NCBI RefSeq assembly: GCF_014836715.1
Contig: NZ_JACSQI010000005.1
Coordinates: forward strand, 1 to 64,000
Reading direction: 5' to 3'
Source of the DNA: Escherichia whittamii
GTDB lineage: Bacteria; Pseudomonadota; Gammaproteobacteria; Enterobacterales; Enterobacteriaceae
Length of the DNA stretch: 64,000 nt
Part shown: positions 19,801 through 26,604 of the stretch, in pieces
Numbering within the stretch: the first letter of the stretch is position 1
Layout of the letters: each line of letters begins with the position of its first letter
Made by a program: the position numbers and the translations under genes
The notes under the pieces: model-generated
Told to the model about the DNA's origin: nothing
The model's database searches: none
The model's input: the letters and a program-made list of their open reading frames with translations, nothing else

Positions 19801-20529
19801 AAAGCGCCCGAGGCCCTGGCCCGACTAAAAGGACTAAAAAAAGATGCTACTCAGGTGAGCAAAAACCTGCTACCGCGTCTTGAAACAGCCCTACGCACCA
19901 CCCGGCGCTGGTCGCTGGCAGATTTTCATTCTTTGTTTGTTAATCATCCCTTCACCCGCCTGGTTACCCAGCGATTAATATGGGGCGTGTATCCGGCAAG
20001 TGAACCGCGTCGTTTACTCAACGCCTTTCGTGTGGCCGCAGAGGGGGAGTTCTGCAATGCGCAAGATGAGTCCATTGACCTGCCTGCGGATGCCCTGATT
20101 GGCATTGCCCACCCGTTAGAAATGACAGCAGAAATGCGCAGTGAATTTGCCCAACTTTTTGCCGATTACGAGATTATGCCGCCACTTCGCCAGTTAACGC
20201 GACGCACGGTGCTGCTCACTCCTGACGAGTCAGCCAGTAATAGTTTGAACCGCTGGGAAGGTAAATCCGCTACCGTTGGGCAACTTATGGGAATGCGATA
20301 CAAAGGCTGGGAGTCAGGCTATGAGGACGCATTTGTCTATGACTCAGGTGAGTATCGTCTGGTCCTTGAGTTTTCCCCCGGTTTTAACCACTACAATGCT
20401 GATAGCAAAGCGCTAATGAGCTTCCGTTCTCTTCGAGTGTACCGTGACAATAAATCTGTCACTTTTGCCGAACTCGATGTGTTTGATTTGAGTGAAGCGT
20501 TAAGTACGCCAGACATCATTTTTCACTAA
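16897..20529 (+). CDS. yehI: YehI, DUF4132 protein without WGR domain
   Basis: A 1210-residue paralogue of the two preceding proteins that lacks the WGR module: it starts MSKELPWLADNAQLELKYKK, matching the PWLA segment found after the WGR domain in its neighbours. The C-terminal DUF4132 region is recognisable (WAFLALSLFGDE, VPTLGLDD, DFGPRQFTVRFDE, ADYEIMPPLRQL). The C-terminal tail differs (LSTPDIIFH). Length equals the K-12 protein. Start ATG follows AAGGAAAG, nine bases after the molR stop. Function is unknown; the duplication with loss of one domain suggests members of one complex or divided roles. Confidence 0.9.
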   Translation: MSKELPWLADNAQLELKYKKGKTPLSHRNWPGEPVPVITESIIQTLGDELLLREGSKENISWQYEHCSAEWLAPIRQAIALLGEHKTSISPLTMAALICIANSDNEQLLDEIVQKEGLEYATDVVIARQSIAQGYRTDPSTVHLMTVTDDQSYGYRSETYNDFDLRLRKHLSLAEESCWQRCADKLIAALPEIPKVRRPFIALVLPEKPEIANKLVGLECPRTHFHSKEWLKAVATDPKAVTKLERFWVLDIFSDREASYMSQKNHFGYAACAALLREQGLAAIPRLALYAHKEDCGSLLVQINHPQVIRILLLVADKNKPSLQRVAKFSKNFPHATLAALAELLAIKEPPARPGYPIIEDKKLPAQQKARDEYWRMLLQTLMASQPQLAEEVMPWLSTNAQAVLNGYLSAPPTLAMESPESNNQPEILVSPPWRRKKKMTLPRLDLAPLELTPQVYWQPGERERLNSTESAHYFSTDSVVERLERKSGRVVLQELGFGDDVWLFQNYILPGKLDAARNSLIVQWHYYPGRVEEILHGWNSPEAQSAEQALRSGDVEALIYAWENDSYSRYRREKSVWNLYLLAQLPRKMALTFWLRINEKKYLFAGEDYFLSILGLDALPGLLLAFSHRPKETFPLILNFGTTELALPVARVWRRFAAQRDLARQWILQWPEHTATALIPLVFAKPSDNSEAALLTLRLLYEQGHGELLQTVANRWQRTDIWPALEQLLTQNPLEIYPPRIPKAPDFWHPAMWSRPRLIFNNQPITDDALEIIGEMLRFTQGGRFYNGLEQLKTFCQPQTLAAFAWDLFTAWQQAGAPAKDNWAFLALSLFGDESTARDLTTQILAWPQEGKSARAVSGLNILTLMNNDMALIQLHHISQRAKSRPLRDNAAEFLQVVAENRGLSQEELADRLVPTLGLDDPQALIFDFGPRQFTVRFDENLTPVIYDQQNVRQKSVPRLRADDDQLKAPEALARLKGLKKDATQVSKNLLPRLETALRTTRRWSLADFHSLFVNHPFTRLVTQRLIWGVYPASEPRRLLNAFRVAAEGEFCNAQDESIDLPADALIGIAHPLEMTAEMRSEFAQLFADYEIMPPLRQLTRRTVLLTPDESASNSLNRWEGKSATVGQLMGMRYKGWESGYEDAFVYDSGEYRLVLEFSPGFNHYNADSKALMSFRSLRVYRDNKSVTFAELDVFDLSEALSTPDIIFH

Positions 20530-20536
20530 CACACTG

Positions 20537-20558
20537 CGGGCAGTAACCATACTGCCCG
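20537..20558 (+). terminator. Intercistronic hairpin after yehI
   Basis: CGGGCAGTA (20537-20545) pairs with TACTGCCCG (20550-20558) over a 4-base loop. No clear U-tract follows (TTATCTG), so it may partly terminate or simply stabilise the upstream mRNA; yehK begins 22 bases later. Confidence 0.55.
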
Positions 20559-20580
20559 TTATCTGAAAACTGAGGAAGCT

Positions 20581-20898
20581 ATGATCATACAAAGTAAACT
20601 GGTAGCCGTTTACGATTATCAGGTTATTGATCCTGATGACCCCTTTTCCTTACGACTTGAAATCCATAAATATGCTCAATTATTTACTGGTGCAGTCTAT
20701 CGTATGGAACGTTTTCGGCTACGCCCAACGTTTAATCAATGTGATCGAGAGGATACAGCCCCGGTAATAAATGATGCCTTGATATATATAAGAGATGAGT
20801 TTATTGATGAACGAAAATTACGAGGTGAATCGGCAGAAACTGTAATAGCAATTTTTAATCGTGAACTACAGAATATATTCAACCAACAAATAGAATAA
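20581..20898 (+). CDS. yehK: YehK, small protein of unknown function
   Basis: A 105-residue, probably cytosolic protein (no signal peptide or membrane segment) with a mixed charged sequence; I recognise no domain. The start at 20581 has GAGGAAGCT directly upstream. It trails the WGR/DUF4132 operon after a hairpin without U-tract, so read-through expression is plausible. Its position between that operon and yehLMPQ, interrupted only by the toxin-antitoxin repeats, suggests membership of the same system; this is inferred from context only. Confidence 0.8.
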   Translation: MIIQSKLVAVYDYQVIDPDDPFSLRLEIHKYAQLFTGAVYRMERFRLRPTFNQCDREDTAPVINDALIYIRDEFIDERKLRGESAETVIAIFNRELQNIFNQQIE

Positions 20899-20907
20899 TA
20901 GTTTATT

Positions 20908-20933
20908 AAAGGGGGAAACGGTACTCCCCCTTA
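20908..20933 (-). terminator. Hairpin at the 3' end of zor copy 1 mRNA
   Basis: AAGGGGG and CCCCCTT pair around a loop of about ten bases. On the minus strand the stem is followed by TTTAAT, a weak U-tract, 21 bases beyond the toxin stop codon. It may also end yehK transcription from the other side. Confidence 0.65.
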
Positions 20934-20953
20934 GATGCGTTTCAATTTGCCCG

Positions 20954-21043
20954 TTACTTCAACAAATCAATCAACCGCAATAGAGCCACTAATAGCTCCA
21001 GTACGGCAATGAGCACGGTTAACTTTTGTGTCAGCGTGTCCAT
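20954..21043 (-). CDS. ZorO/ZorP-type membrane toxin, copy 1
   Basis: A 29-residue peptide, MDTLTQKLTVLIAVLELLVA then LLRLIDLLK (given in two parts), forming one hydrophobic helix with an ALLRL motif, and with a Shine-Dalgarno AAGGAG eight bases ahead of ATG. It matches my recollection of the ZorO type I toxin of E. coli O157:H7, an inner-membrane depolarising peptide. The leader is about 175 bases, from a minus-strand promoter near 21226-21253, and carries the antitoxin target at 21116-21133. Whether this copy is zorO or zorP I cannot decide. Confidence 0.85.
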   Translation of the reverse strand: MDTLTQKLTVLIAVLELLVALLRLIDLLK

Positions 21044-21225
21044 CCGCTCTCCTTATTAAGGAGCGCAACACCAGCACCTTACCCTTACACTGCCTGTCGA
21101 TACTGGTTTACGTATGTTGGTACGAAACGTTGCTCTCCGGATCAGGGCACCGCCTGCAGCACCACCCGTCCGGCAGCCAGGACTTGAAATGGGTCCGATC
21201 CGGCGCAACTCCCCAACAGATCTGG

Positions 21226-21276
21226 ATTATAAATCTCGTTTAGTGAATTGCAACGGGGGGGTGATATGGTTATAAT
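21226..21276. promoter_or_regulatory. Divergent zor/orz promoters sharing one -35 box, copy 1
   Basis: The palindrome TTGCAA at 21248-21253 serves as a -35 box in both directions. On the plus strand TATAAT lies at 21271-21276 (17-base spacer, predicted orz start near 21283). On the minus strand TATAAT lies at 21231-21226 (16-base spacer, predicted zor start near 21219). The same arrangement recurs in copy 2. Confidence 0.8.
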
Positions 21277-21282
21277 TCACTC

Positions 21283-21362
21283 GTTGGTACGAAATGTTGC
21301 ACAATCAGCAAGTTATCGTCAAAGTAGTAAATAAAAGAACCTGCCTCACCAGCAGGTTTTTT
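21283..21362 (+). ncRNA. Orz antisense RNA, copy 1
   Basis: A predicted RNA of about 80 nt from the plus-strand promoter to the terminator at 21338-21364. Its 5' end, 21283-21300 (GTTGGTACGAAATGTTGC), matches the zor leader at 21116-21133 in 17 of 18 positions, so it can base-pair with the toxin mRNA; the single difference gives a G-U pair. This is the OrzO/OrzP antitoxin arrangement: encoded divergently, acting in trans on the leader. Ends are inferred from promoter and terminator. Confidence 0.8.
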
Positions 21363-21364
21363 TA
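21338..21364 (+). terminator. Rho-independent terminator of orz copy 1
   Basis: AACCTGC (21338-21344) pairs with GCAGGTT (21352-21358), followed by a run of T. Confidence 0.9.
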
Positions 21365-21517
21365 TTTTCTGCGATCCGCTTTCCAGATATTTTTCGCCAA
21401 TACTCCACCATAAATACACACATCCCGGACAAATGGTATATTGATTATAAAATCGATGAATTTATAAATAAGAAAAAAGTTATCGGGTGAATTAATGAAA
21501 GATGTAATCATTTTATT

Positions 21518-21543
21518 AAAGGGGGAAACGGTATTCCCCCTTA
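21518..21543 (-). terminator. Hairpin at the 3' end of zor copy 2 mRNA
   Basis: Same AAGGGGG/CCCCCTT stem as in copy 1, 21 bases past the toxin stop, with a weak U-tract on the minus strand. Confidence 0.65.
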
Positions 21544-21563
21544 GATGCGTTTCAATTTGCCCG

Positions 21564-21653
21564 TTACTTCAACAAATCAATCAACCGTAACAGAGCCACT
21601 AATAACTCCAGTACGGCAATGAGCACGGTTAACTTTCGTGTCAGCGTGTCCAT
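21564..21653 (-). CDS. ZorO/ZorP-type membrane toxin, copy 2
   Basis: A 29-residue peptide identical to copy 1 except Arg for Gln at residue 6; it keeps the hydrophobic helix and the ALLRL motif, so both toxins should be active. The AAGGAG Shine-Dalgarno and long leader are conserved. The antitoxin target in the leader is 21726-21745. Confidence 0.85.
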   Translation of the reverse strand: MDTLTRKLTVLIAVLELLVALLRLIDLLK

Positions 21654-21834
21654 CCGCTCTCCTTATTAAGGAGCGCAACACCAGCACCTTACCCTTACAC
21701 TGCCTGTCGATACTGGTTTACGTCTGTTGGACCACGATGTTGCACTCCGGATCAGGGCACCACCTGCAGCACCACCCGTCCGGTAGCCAGGGCTTGAAAT
21801 GGGTTCGATCCGGCGCAACTTCCCAACAGTCAGG

Positions 21835-21885
21835 ATTATAAATCTCATTATCTTAATTGCAACGGGGTCCAGCGGTGGTTATAAT
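21835..21885. promoter_or_regulatory. Divergent zor/orz promoters sharing one -35 box, copy 2
   Basis: TTGCAA at 21857-21862 is the shared -35 box. Plus-strand TATAAT lies at 21880-21885 (17-base spacer); minus-strand TATAAT at 21840-21835 (16-base spacer). Spacings are identical to copy 1 although the spacer sequences differ. Confidence 0.8.
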
Positions 21886-21891
21886 TCGTTC

Positions 21892-21973
21892 GTTGGAACA
21901 CGATGTTGCACAGGCTGCGGTGTTGGGCCTGAAAGTAGTAAATAAAAGAACCTGCCTCACCAGCAGGTTTTTT
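21892..21973 (+). ncRNA. Orz antisense RNA, copy 2
   Basis: A predicted RNA of about 82 nt. Its 5' end, 21892-21911 (GTTGGAACACGATGTTGCAC), matches its own zor leader (21726-21745) in 19 of 20 positions but differs from the copy 1 target at about five positions, suggesting each antitoxin prefers its own toxin mRNA. Confidence 0.8.
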
Positions 21974-21975
21974 TA
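21949..21975 (+). terminator. Rho-independent terminator of orz copy 2
   Basis: AACCTGC (21949-21955) pairs with GCAGGTT (21963-21969), followed by a run of T. Confidence 0.9.
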
Positions 21976-22096
21976 TTTACTGTGATCCACTTTCCAGATA
22001 TTTACTTACTATTTTCCAGTCAAACAACTAATGCGCCAAACATTTATTGCGCGTAAAATATCGTTTAATTTATTAATACATTTCAGGGATGAATAT

Positions 22097-23185
22097 ATGT
22101 CAGTGCAGAATAATCATCTGCAGCGTCCGCCTGCCGCTGTGTTATACGCCAATGAACTGGCAAAATTAAAACAAAATGATAACGCACCCTGCCCGCCAGG
22201 TTGGCAGTTAAGTTTGCCTGCGGCCCGTGCTTTTATCCTTGGCGACGAAGCGCAAAATATCAGCCGTAAAGTCGTGATTAGCCCCTCCGCTGTCGAACGT
22301 ATGTTAGTCACTCTTGCCACCGGGCGCGGTTTAATGCTAGTCGGGGAACCGGGTACGGCTAAATCTCTCCTTTCTGAATTACTGGCTACCGCTATAAGCG
22401 GCGATGCTGGTTTAACCATCCAGGGCGGCGCATCTACCACCGAAGATCAAATCAAGTACGGCTGGAACTACGCGCTGCTTATCAATCATGGTCCGTCAAC
22501 GGACGCGCTGGTCCCTGCCCCACTCTATCAGGGAATGCGCGATGGCAAAATCGTCCGTTTTGAAGAGATAACGCGTACACCGCTGGAAGTGCAAGACTGT
22601 CTGTTAGGTATGCTTTCTGATCGGGTAATGACGGTGCCGGAACTCACTGGTGAAGCCAGTCAGCTCTATGCACGAGAAGGCTTTAATATTATTGCCACTG
22701 CCAATACCCGCGATCGCGGCGTCAATGAAATGAGTGCCGCGCTCAAGCGTCGTTTCGATTTTGAAACCGTCTTTCCGATTATGGATTTCGCCCAGGAGCT
22801 GGAACTTGTCGCCAGTGCTTCGGCGCGTTTGTTGGCCCATAGCGGTATTCCGCATAAAGTCCCTGACGCAGTACTGGAGTTACTGGTCCGCACCTTTCGC
22901 GATCTGCGTGCCAACGGCGAAAAGAAAACGTCAATGGATACTCTGACAGCAATAATGTCCACCGCTGAAGCCGTGAACGTGGCCCATGCCGTGGGCGTCC
23001 GCGCCTGGTTTTTAGCGAATCGCGCGGGGGAGCCTGCCGATCTGGTGGACTGTATTGCCGGAACCATCGTCAAAGATAACGAAGAAGATCGCGCTCGTCT
23101 GCGCCGTTACTTCGAACAGCGTGTTGCCACACATAAAGAAGCTCACTGGCAGGCTTATTATCAAGCTCGCCACCGCCTGCCGTGA
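22097..23185 (+). CDS. yehL: YehL, MoxR-type AAA+ ATPase
   Basis: A 362-residue AAA+ ATPase of the MoxR type. Walker A is GEPGTAKS at 83-90, Walker B IVRFEE at 152-157, sensor 1 is TAN at 201-203, and the arginine-finger segment KRRFD is near 217-221. MoxR ATPases work as chaperones with von Willebrand A partners, here YehP two genes downstream. I chose ATG at 22097 (AGGGAT upstream; MSVQNNH) over the in-frame ATG 66 bases earlier, which lacks a ribosome binding site. It is the first gene of yehLMPQ; yehM begins 10 bases after its stop. Substrate is unknown. Confidence 0.93.
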   Translation: MSVQNNHLQRPPAAVLYANELAKLKQNDNAPCPPGWQLSLPAARAFILGDEAQNISRKVVISPSAVERMLVTLATGRGLMLVGEPGTAKSLLSELLATAISGDAGLTIQGGASTTEDQIKYGWNYALLINHGPSTDALVPAPLYQGMRDGKIVRFEEITRTPLEVQDCLLGMLSDRVMTVPELTGEASQLYAREGFNIIATANTRDRGVNEMSAALKRRFDFETVFPIMDFAQELELVASASARLLAHSGIPHKVPDAVLELLVRTFRDLRANGEKKTSMDTLTAIMSTAEAVNVAHAVGVRAWFLANRAGEPADLVDCIAGTIVKDNEEDRARLRRYFEQRVATHKEAHWQAYYQARHRLP

Positions 23186-23195
23186 GGAAAGATGC

Positions 23196-25475
23196 ATGAG
23201 TGAGCCGTTAATTGTCGGCATCCGGCATCATAGTCCGGCCTGCGCCCGGCTGGTGAAATCGTTAATCGAAAGCCAGCGACCACGATACGTGTTGATTGAA
23301 GGCCCGGCTGATTTTAATGACCGGGTAGACGAACTGTTTTTAGCCCACCAGCTTCCGGTAGCTATTTACAGTTATTGCCAGTATCAGGACGGTGCTGCCC
23401 CCGGGCGCGGCGCCTGGACGCCATTTGCCGAATTTTCGCCAGAGTGGCAGGCACTACAAGCCGCACGTCATATTCAGGCACAAACTTACTTTATCGATTT
23501 GCCTTGCTGGGCGCAGAGTGAAGAGGATGACGATGAATCGGCTGCGGCTGATGACAGTCAGGCCTTACTGCTACGCGCGACACGCATGGATAACAGCGAC
23601 ACACTGTGGGATCACCTGTTCGAAGATGAAAGCCAGCAAACTGTACTGCCATCATCACTGGCACGCTATTTTGAACAACTACGGGGCGAATCCCCTGCTG
23701 ATGCTCTCAACTGCCAGCGTGAAGCCTTTATGGCTCGCTGGATTGCATGGGCTATGCGGCAAAACAATGGCAATGTGTTAGTCGTCTGCGGCGGCTGGCA
23801 CGCCCCAGCTCTGGCAAAAAGATGGCGCGAATGCTTGCAGGAAAGTCAAAAACCAGAATTACCATCGCTACCAGAAGCTGTTACTGGTTGTTATCTCACA
23901 CCATACAGTGAAAAACGTCTTGATGTGCTGGCGGGATACCTTTCAGGAATGCCAGCCCCGGTCTGGCAAAGCTGGTGCTGGAAATTTGGTTTGCAACGCG
24001 CCGGAGAGCTGTTACTTAAAACGATTCTAACCCGTTTACGTCAGCATCACTTACCTGCCTCCACTGCCGATATGGCTGCCGCCCACCTGCATTCAATGGC
24101 TCTGGCACAACTACGCGGTCATACTCTGCCGCTACGTACTGACTGGCTGGATGCATTAGCGAGCTCGCTTATCAAAGAAGCATTAAATGCGCCGCTACCG
24201 TGGAGCTATCGCGGAGTCATTCACCCGGATACCGATCCCATTTTGCTGACACTGATTGATGTCCTGGCAGGAGATGGATTTGGCAAACTTGCCCCTTCCA
24301 CGCCTCTGCCTCCTCTACCAAAAGATGTGACGTCCGAACTGGAACGTACCGAAATCACTCTTCCATCCAACCTGACGTTGAATCGCTTTACCCCCAGCGG
24401 CCTGGCGCAAAGCCAGGTGCTGCATCGGTTGGCAATACTGGAGATCCCGGGAATTGTGCGCCAGCACGGAAGTACACTGACACTGGCGGGTAACGGTGAA
24501 GAACAGTGGAAATTAACCCAGCCACTTAGCCAACATGCGGCATTGATTGAAGCCGCCTGCTTTGGCGCCACACTCCAGGAAGCCGCACGGAATAAATTAG
24601 AAGCGGACATGCTGAATGCCGGAGGAATCGGCAACATCACCACATGTCTTAGCCAGGCCGCGTTAGCGGGTCTTGCGTCCTTCAGTCAGCAGTTACTGGA
24701 ACAACTCAGCTTATTAATCGCCCTGGAAAATCAGTTTGCCGAAATGGGACAGGCGCTGGAAGTGCTTTATGCCCTGTGGCGATTAGATGAAATCAGCGGT
24801 ATGCAAGGCGCGCAGATATTACAAACGACGTTATGCGCGGCTATCGATCGCACGCTGTGGCTGTGTGAATCCAACGGCAGACCGGATGAAAAGGAATTTC
24901 ATGCGCACCTGCATAGCTGGCAGGCGCTTTGCCATATCCTGCGCGATCTTCATAGCGGTGTGAAGATACCCGGCGTTTCTCTTTCTGCGGCGGTAGCCTT
25001 ACTGGTGCGCCGCAGTCAGGCTATCCATGCCACGGCACTGGATCGCGGCGCGGCTCTTGGCGCGTTAATGCGGCTGGAACATCCCAACGCCAGTGCCGAA
25101 GCGGCGCTTACGCTGCTGGCGCAGTTATCCCCGGCGCAATCTGGCGAGGCGCTGCACGGTTTGCTGGCGCTGGCCCGCCATCAGCTGGCCTGTCAGCCTG
25201 CATTCATCGCCGGTTTCAGCAGTCATTTAAATCAACTGAGTGACGCCGATTTTATTAACGCCCTGCCCGATTTGCGCGCGGCGATGGCCTGGCTACCACC
25301 ACGAGAACGCGGGACGCTGGCGCATCAGGTGCTTGAGCATTACCAACTGGCGCAGCTTCCCGTTTCGGCGCTGCAAATGCCGTTGCATTGTCCACCGCAA
25401 GCCATTGCTCATTATCAACAAATCGAACAGCAAGCACTGGCATCGCTGCAACACTGGGGAGTTTTCCATGTCTGA
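23196..25475 (+). CDS. yehM: YehM, DUF5682 protein
   Basis: A 759-residue protein. The N-terminal region (GIRHHSPACARLV near residue 8, VLIEGPADF near 33, VCGGWHAPAL near 195) fits DUF5682, which I recall as related to the ChaN/TIKI-like fold, with conserved His, Glu and Gly-rich segments that could form a metal or hydrolytic site. The rest is helical and Leu-rich. ATG at 23196 follows GTGAGGAAA. Its last 8 bases overlap yehP, so translation is coupled. DUF5682 proteins accompany MoxR ATPases and VWA proteins, which supports a complex; its biochemical activity is unknown. Confidence 0.88.
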   Translation: MSEPLIVGIRHHSPACARLVKSLIESQRPRYVLIEGPADFNDRVDELFLAHQLPVAIYSYCQYQDGAAPGRGAWTPFAEFSPEWQALQAARHIQAQTYFIDLPCWAQSEEDDDESAAADDSQALLLRATRMDNSDTLWDHLFEDESQQTVLPSSLARYFEQLRGESPADALNCQREAFMARWIAWAMRQNNGNVLVVCGGWHAPALAKRWRECLQESQKPELPSLPEAVTGCYLTPYSEKRLDVLAGYLSGMPAPVWQSWCWKFGLQRAGELLLKTILTRLRQHHLPASTADMAAAHLHSMALAQLRGHTLPLRTDWLDALASSLIKEALNAPLPWSYRGVIHPDTDPILLTLIDVLAGDGFGKLAPSTPLPPLPKDVTSELERTEITLPSNLTLNRFTPSGLAQSQVLHRLAILEIPGIVRQHGSTLTLAGNGEEQWKLTQPLSQHAALIEAACFGATLQEAARNKLEADMLNAGGIGNITTCLSQAALAGLASFSQQLLEQLSLLIALENQFAEMGQALEVLYALWRLDEISGMQGAQILQTTLCAAIDRTLWLCESNGRPDEKEFHAHLHSWQALCHILRDLHSGVKIPGVSLSAAVALLVRRSQAIHATALDRGAALGALMRLEHPNASAEAALTLLAQLSPAQSGEALHGLLALARHQLACQPAFIAGFSSHLNQLSDADFINALPDLRAAMAWLPPRERGTLAHQVLEHYQLAQLPVSALQMPLHCPPQAIAHYQQIEQQALASLQHWGVFHV

Positions 25476-26604
25476 ACAAAACGATCTTCTGACTACCCGT
25501 GAGCTACAACGCTGGCGATTAATTCTTGGCGAAGCGGCGGAAACTACGCTTTGCGGGCTGGATGACAACGCCCGGCAGATAGATCACGCGCTGGAATGGC
25601 TGTACGGACGCGATCCTGAACGGCTCCAGCGTGGTGAAAGGACCGGAGGATTAGGTAGCTCAAATCTCACCACGCCTGAGTGGATCAACAGTATTCACAC
25701 GCTGTTTCCGCAACCCGTGATTGAGCGGCTGGAAAGCGATGCTGTACTGCGCTACGGCATTGAAGATGTGGTGACAAATCTCGATGTGCTGGAACGCATG
25801 CAGCCTTCTGAAAGCCTGTTACGCGCCGTTTTGCACACAAAACATCTGATGAATCCCGAAGTACTGGCTGCCGCCCGCAGGATAGTACGCCAGGTTGTTG
25901 AAGAGATTATGGCGCGACTGGCAAAGGAAGTTCGCCAGGCTTTTTCTGGTGTACGCGATCGCCGTCGCCGCTCGTATATTCCACTGGCGAGAAACTTTGA
26001 TTTCAAAAGTACTCTGCGCGCCAACCTGCAACACTGGCATCCGCAACATGGCAAGTTGTATATCGAATCCCCCCGCTTTAACAGCCGCATTAAGCGCCAC
26101 AGTGAACAATGGCAACTGGTCTTACTGGTTGATCAAAGTGGATCAATGGTGGATTCAGTGATCCACTCAGCGGTGATGGCGGCCTGTTTATGGCAGTTAC
26201 CCGGCATTCGTACCCACCTGGTGGCGTTTGACACTAGCGTCGTCGATCTTACGGCAGACGTTGCTGATCCAGTGGAATTATTAATGAAAGTACAATTGGG
26301 CGGTGGGACCAATATCGCAAGCGCAGTAGAGTATGGTCGGCAACTCATTGAACAACCGGCGAAAAGCGTAATCATCCTCGTGAGTGATTTTTATGAAGGG
26401 GGTTCATCATCATTGCTGACGCATCAGGTGAAAAAGTGTGTCCAGAGCGGCATAAAAGTGCTGGGGCTGGAGGCACTTGATAGCACGGCAACACCATGCT
26501 ATGACCGCGATATGGCCCAGGCGCTGGTTAATGTCGGTGCACAAATAGCCGCGATGACGCCGGGCGAACTGGCTTCCTGGCTGGCGGAGAATTTGCAGTC
26601 ATGA
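25468..26604 (+). CDS. yehP: YehP, von Willebrand factor A domain protein
   Basis: A 378-residue protein. An N-terminal helical part (1-210) precedes a VWA domain with a complete metal-ion-dependent adhesion site: DQSGS at 222-226, the Thr in GGGTNI (281) and the Asp in SDFYEGG (307). VWA proteins of this kind bind MoxR ATPases (YehL) and recruit substrates. ATG at 25468 overlaps the yehM end by 8 bases; upstream in-frame starts lie inside yehM and were rejected. Its stop overlaps the yehQ start (ATGA). Confidence 0.93.
   Translation: MSEQNDLLTTRELQRWRLILGEAAETTLCGLDDNARQIDHALEWLYGRDPERLQRGERTGGLGSSNLTTPEWINSIHTLFPQPVIERLESDAVLRYGIEDVVTNLDVLERMQPSESLLRAVLHTKHLMNPEVLAAARRIVRQVVEEIMARLAKEVRQAFSGVRDRRRRSYIPLARNFDFKSTLRANLQHWHPQHGKLYIESPRFNSRIKRHSEQWQLVLLVDQSGSMVDSVIHSAVMAACLWQLPGIRTHLVAFDTSVVDLTADVADPVELLMKVQLGGGTNIASAVEYGRQLIEQPAKSVIILVSDFYEGGSSSLLTHQVKKCVQSGIKVLGLEALDSTATPCYDRDMAQALVNVGAQIAAMTPGELASWLAENLQS

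Larger units (their letters stand above)
20902..21393. repeat. Direct repeat copy 1 (492 bp, Zor/Orz unit)
   Basis: The stretch from TTTATTAAAGGGGG to CTTTCCAGATATTT recurs about 610 bases downstream with scattered substitutions. Each unit holds one complete toxin gene, its long leader, the divergent antisense RNA and both terminators. The boundaries are where similarity stops by eye. Confidence 0.85.
21512..22003. repeat. Direct repeat copy 2 (492 bp, Zor/Orz unit)
   Basis: The second copy of the unit, same length as copy 1 and offset by 610 bases. The 118 bases between the copies (21394-21511) are AT-rich, with no gene that I can support. Differences cluster in the antitoxin-target segments, where leader and antisense RNA have changed together. 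Confidence 0.85.

Noticed and set aside
21394..21511. Small gene between the two toxin repeats (ATG near 21495)
   Set aside because: The frame runs into the second repeat without ribosome binding site or conserved features.
21028..21841. Two similar plus-strand frames of 71 and 67 codons (from 21028 and 21638)
   Set aside because: They are antisense to the toxin start and leader, repeat only because the units repeat, have no ribosome binding site of their own and lose similarity at their ends.
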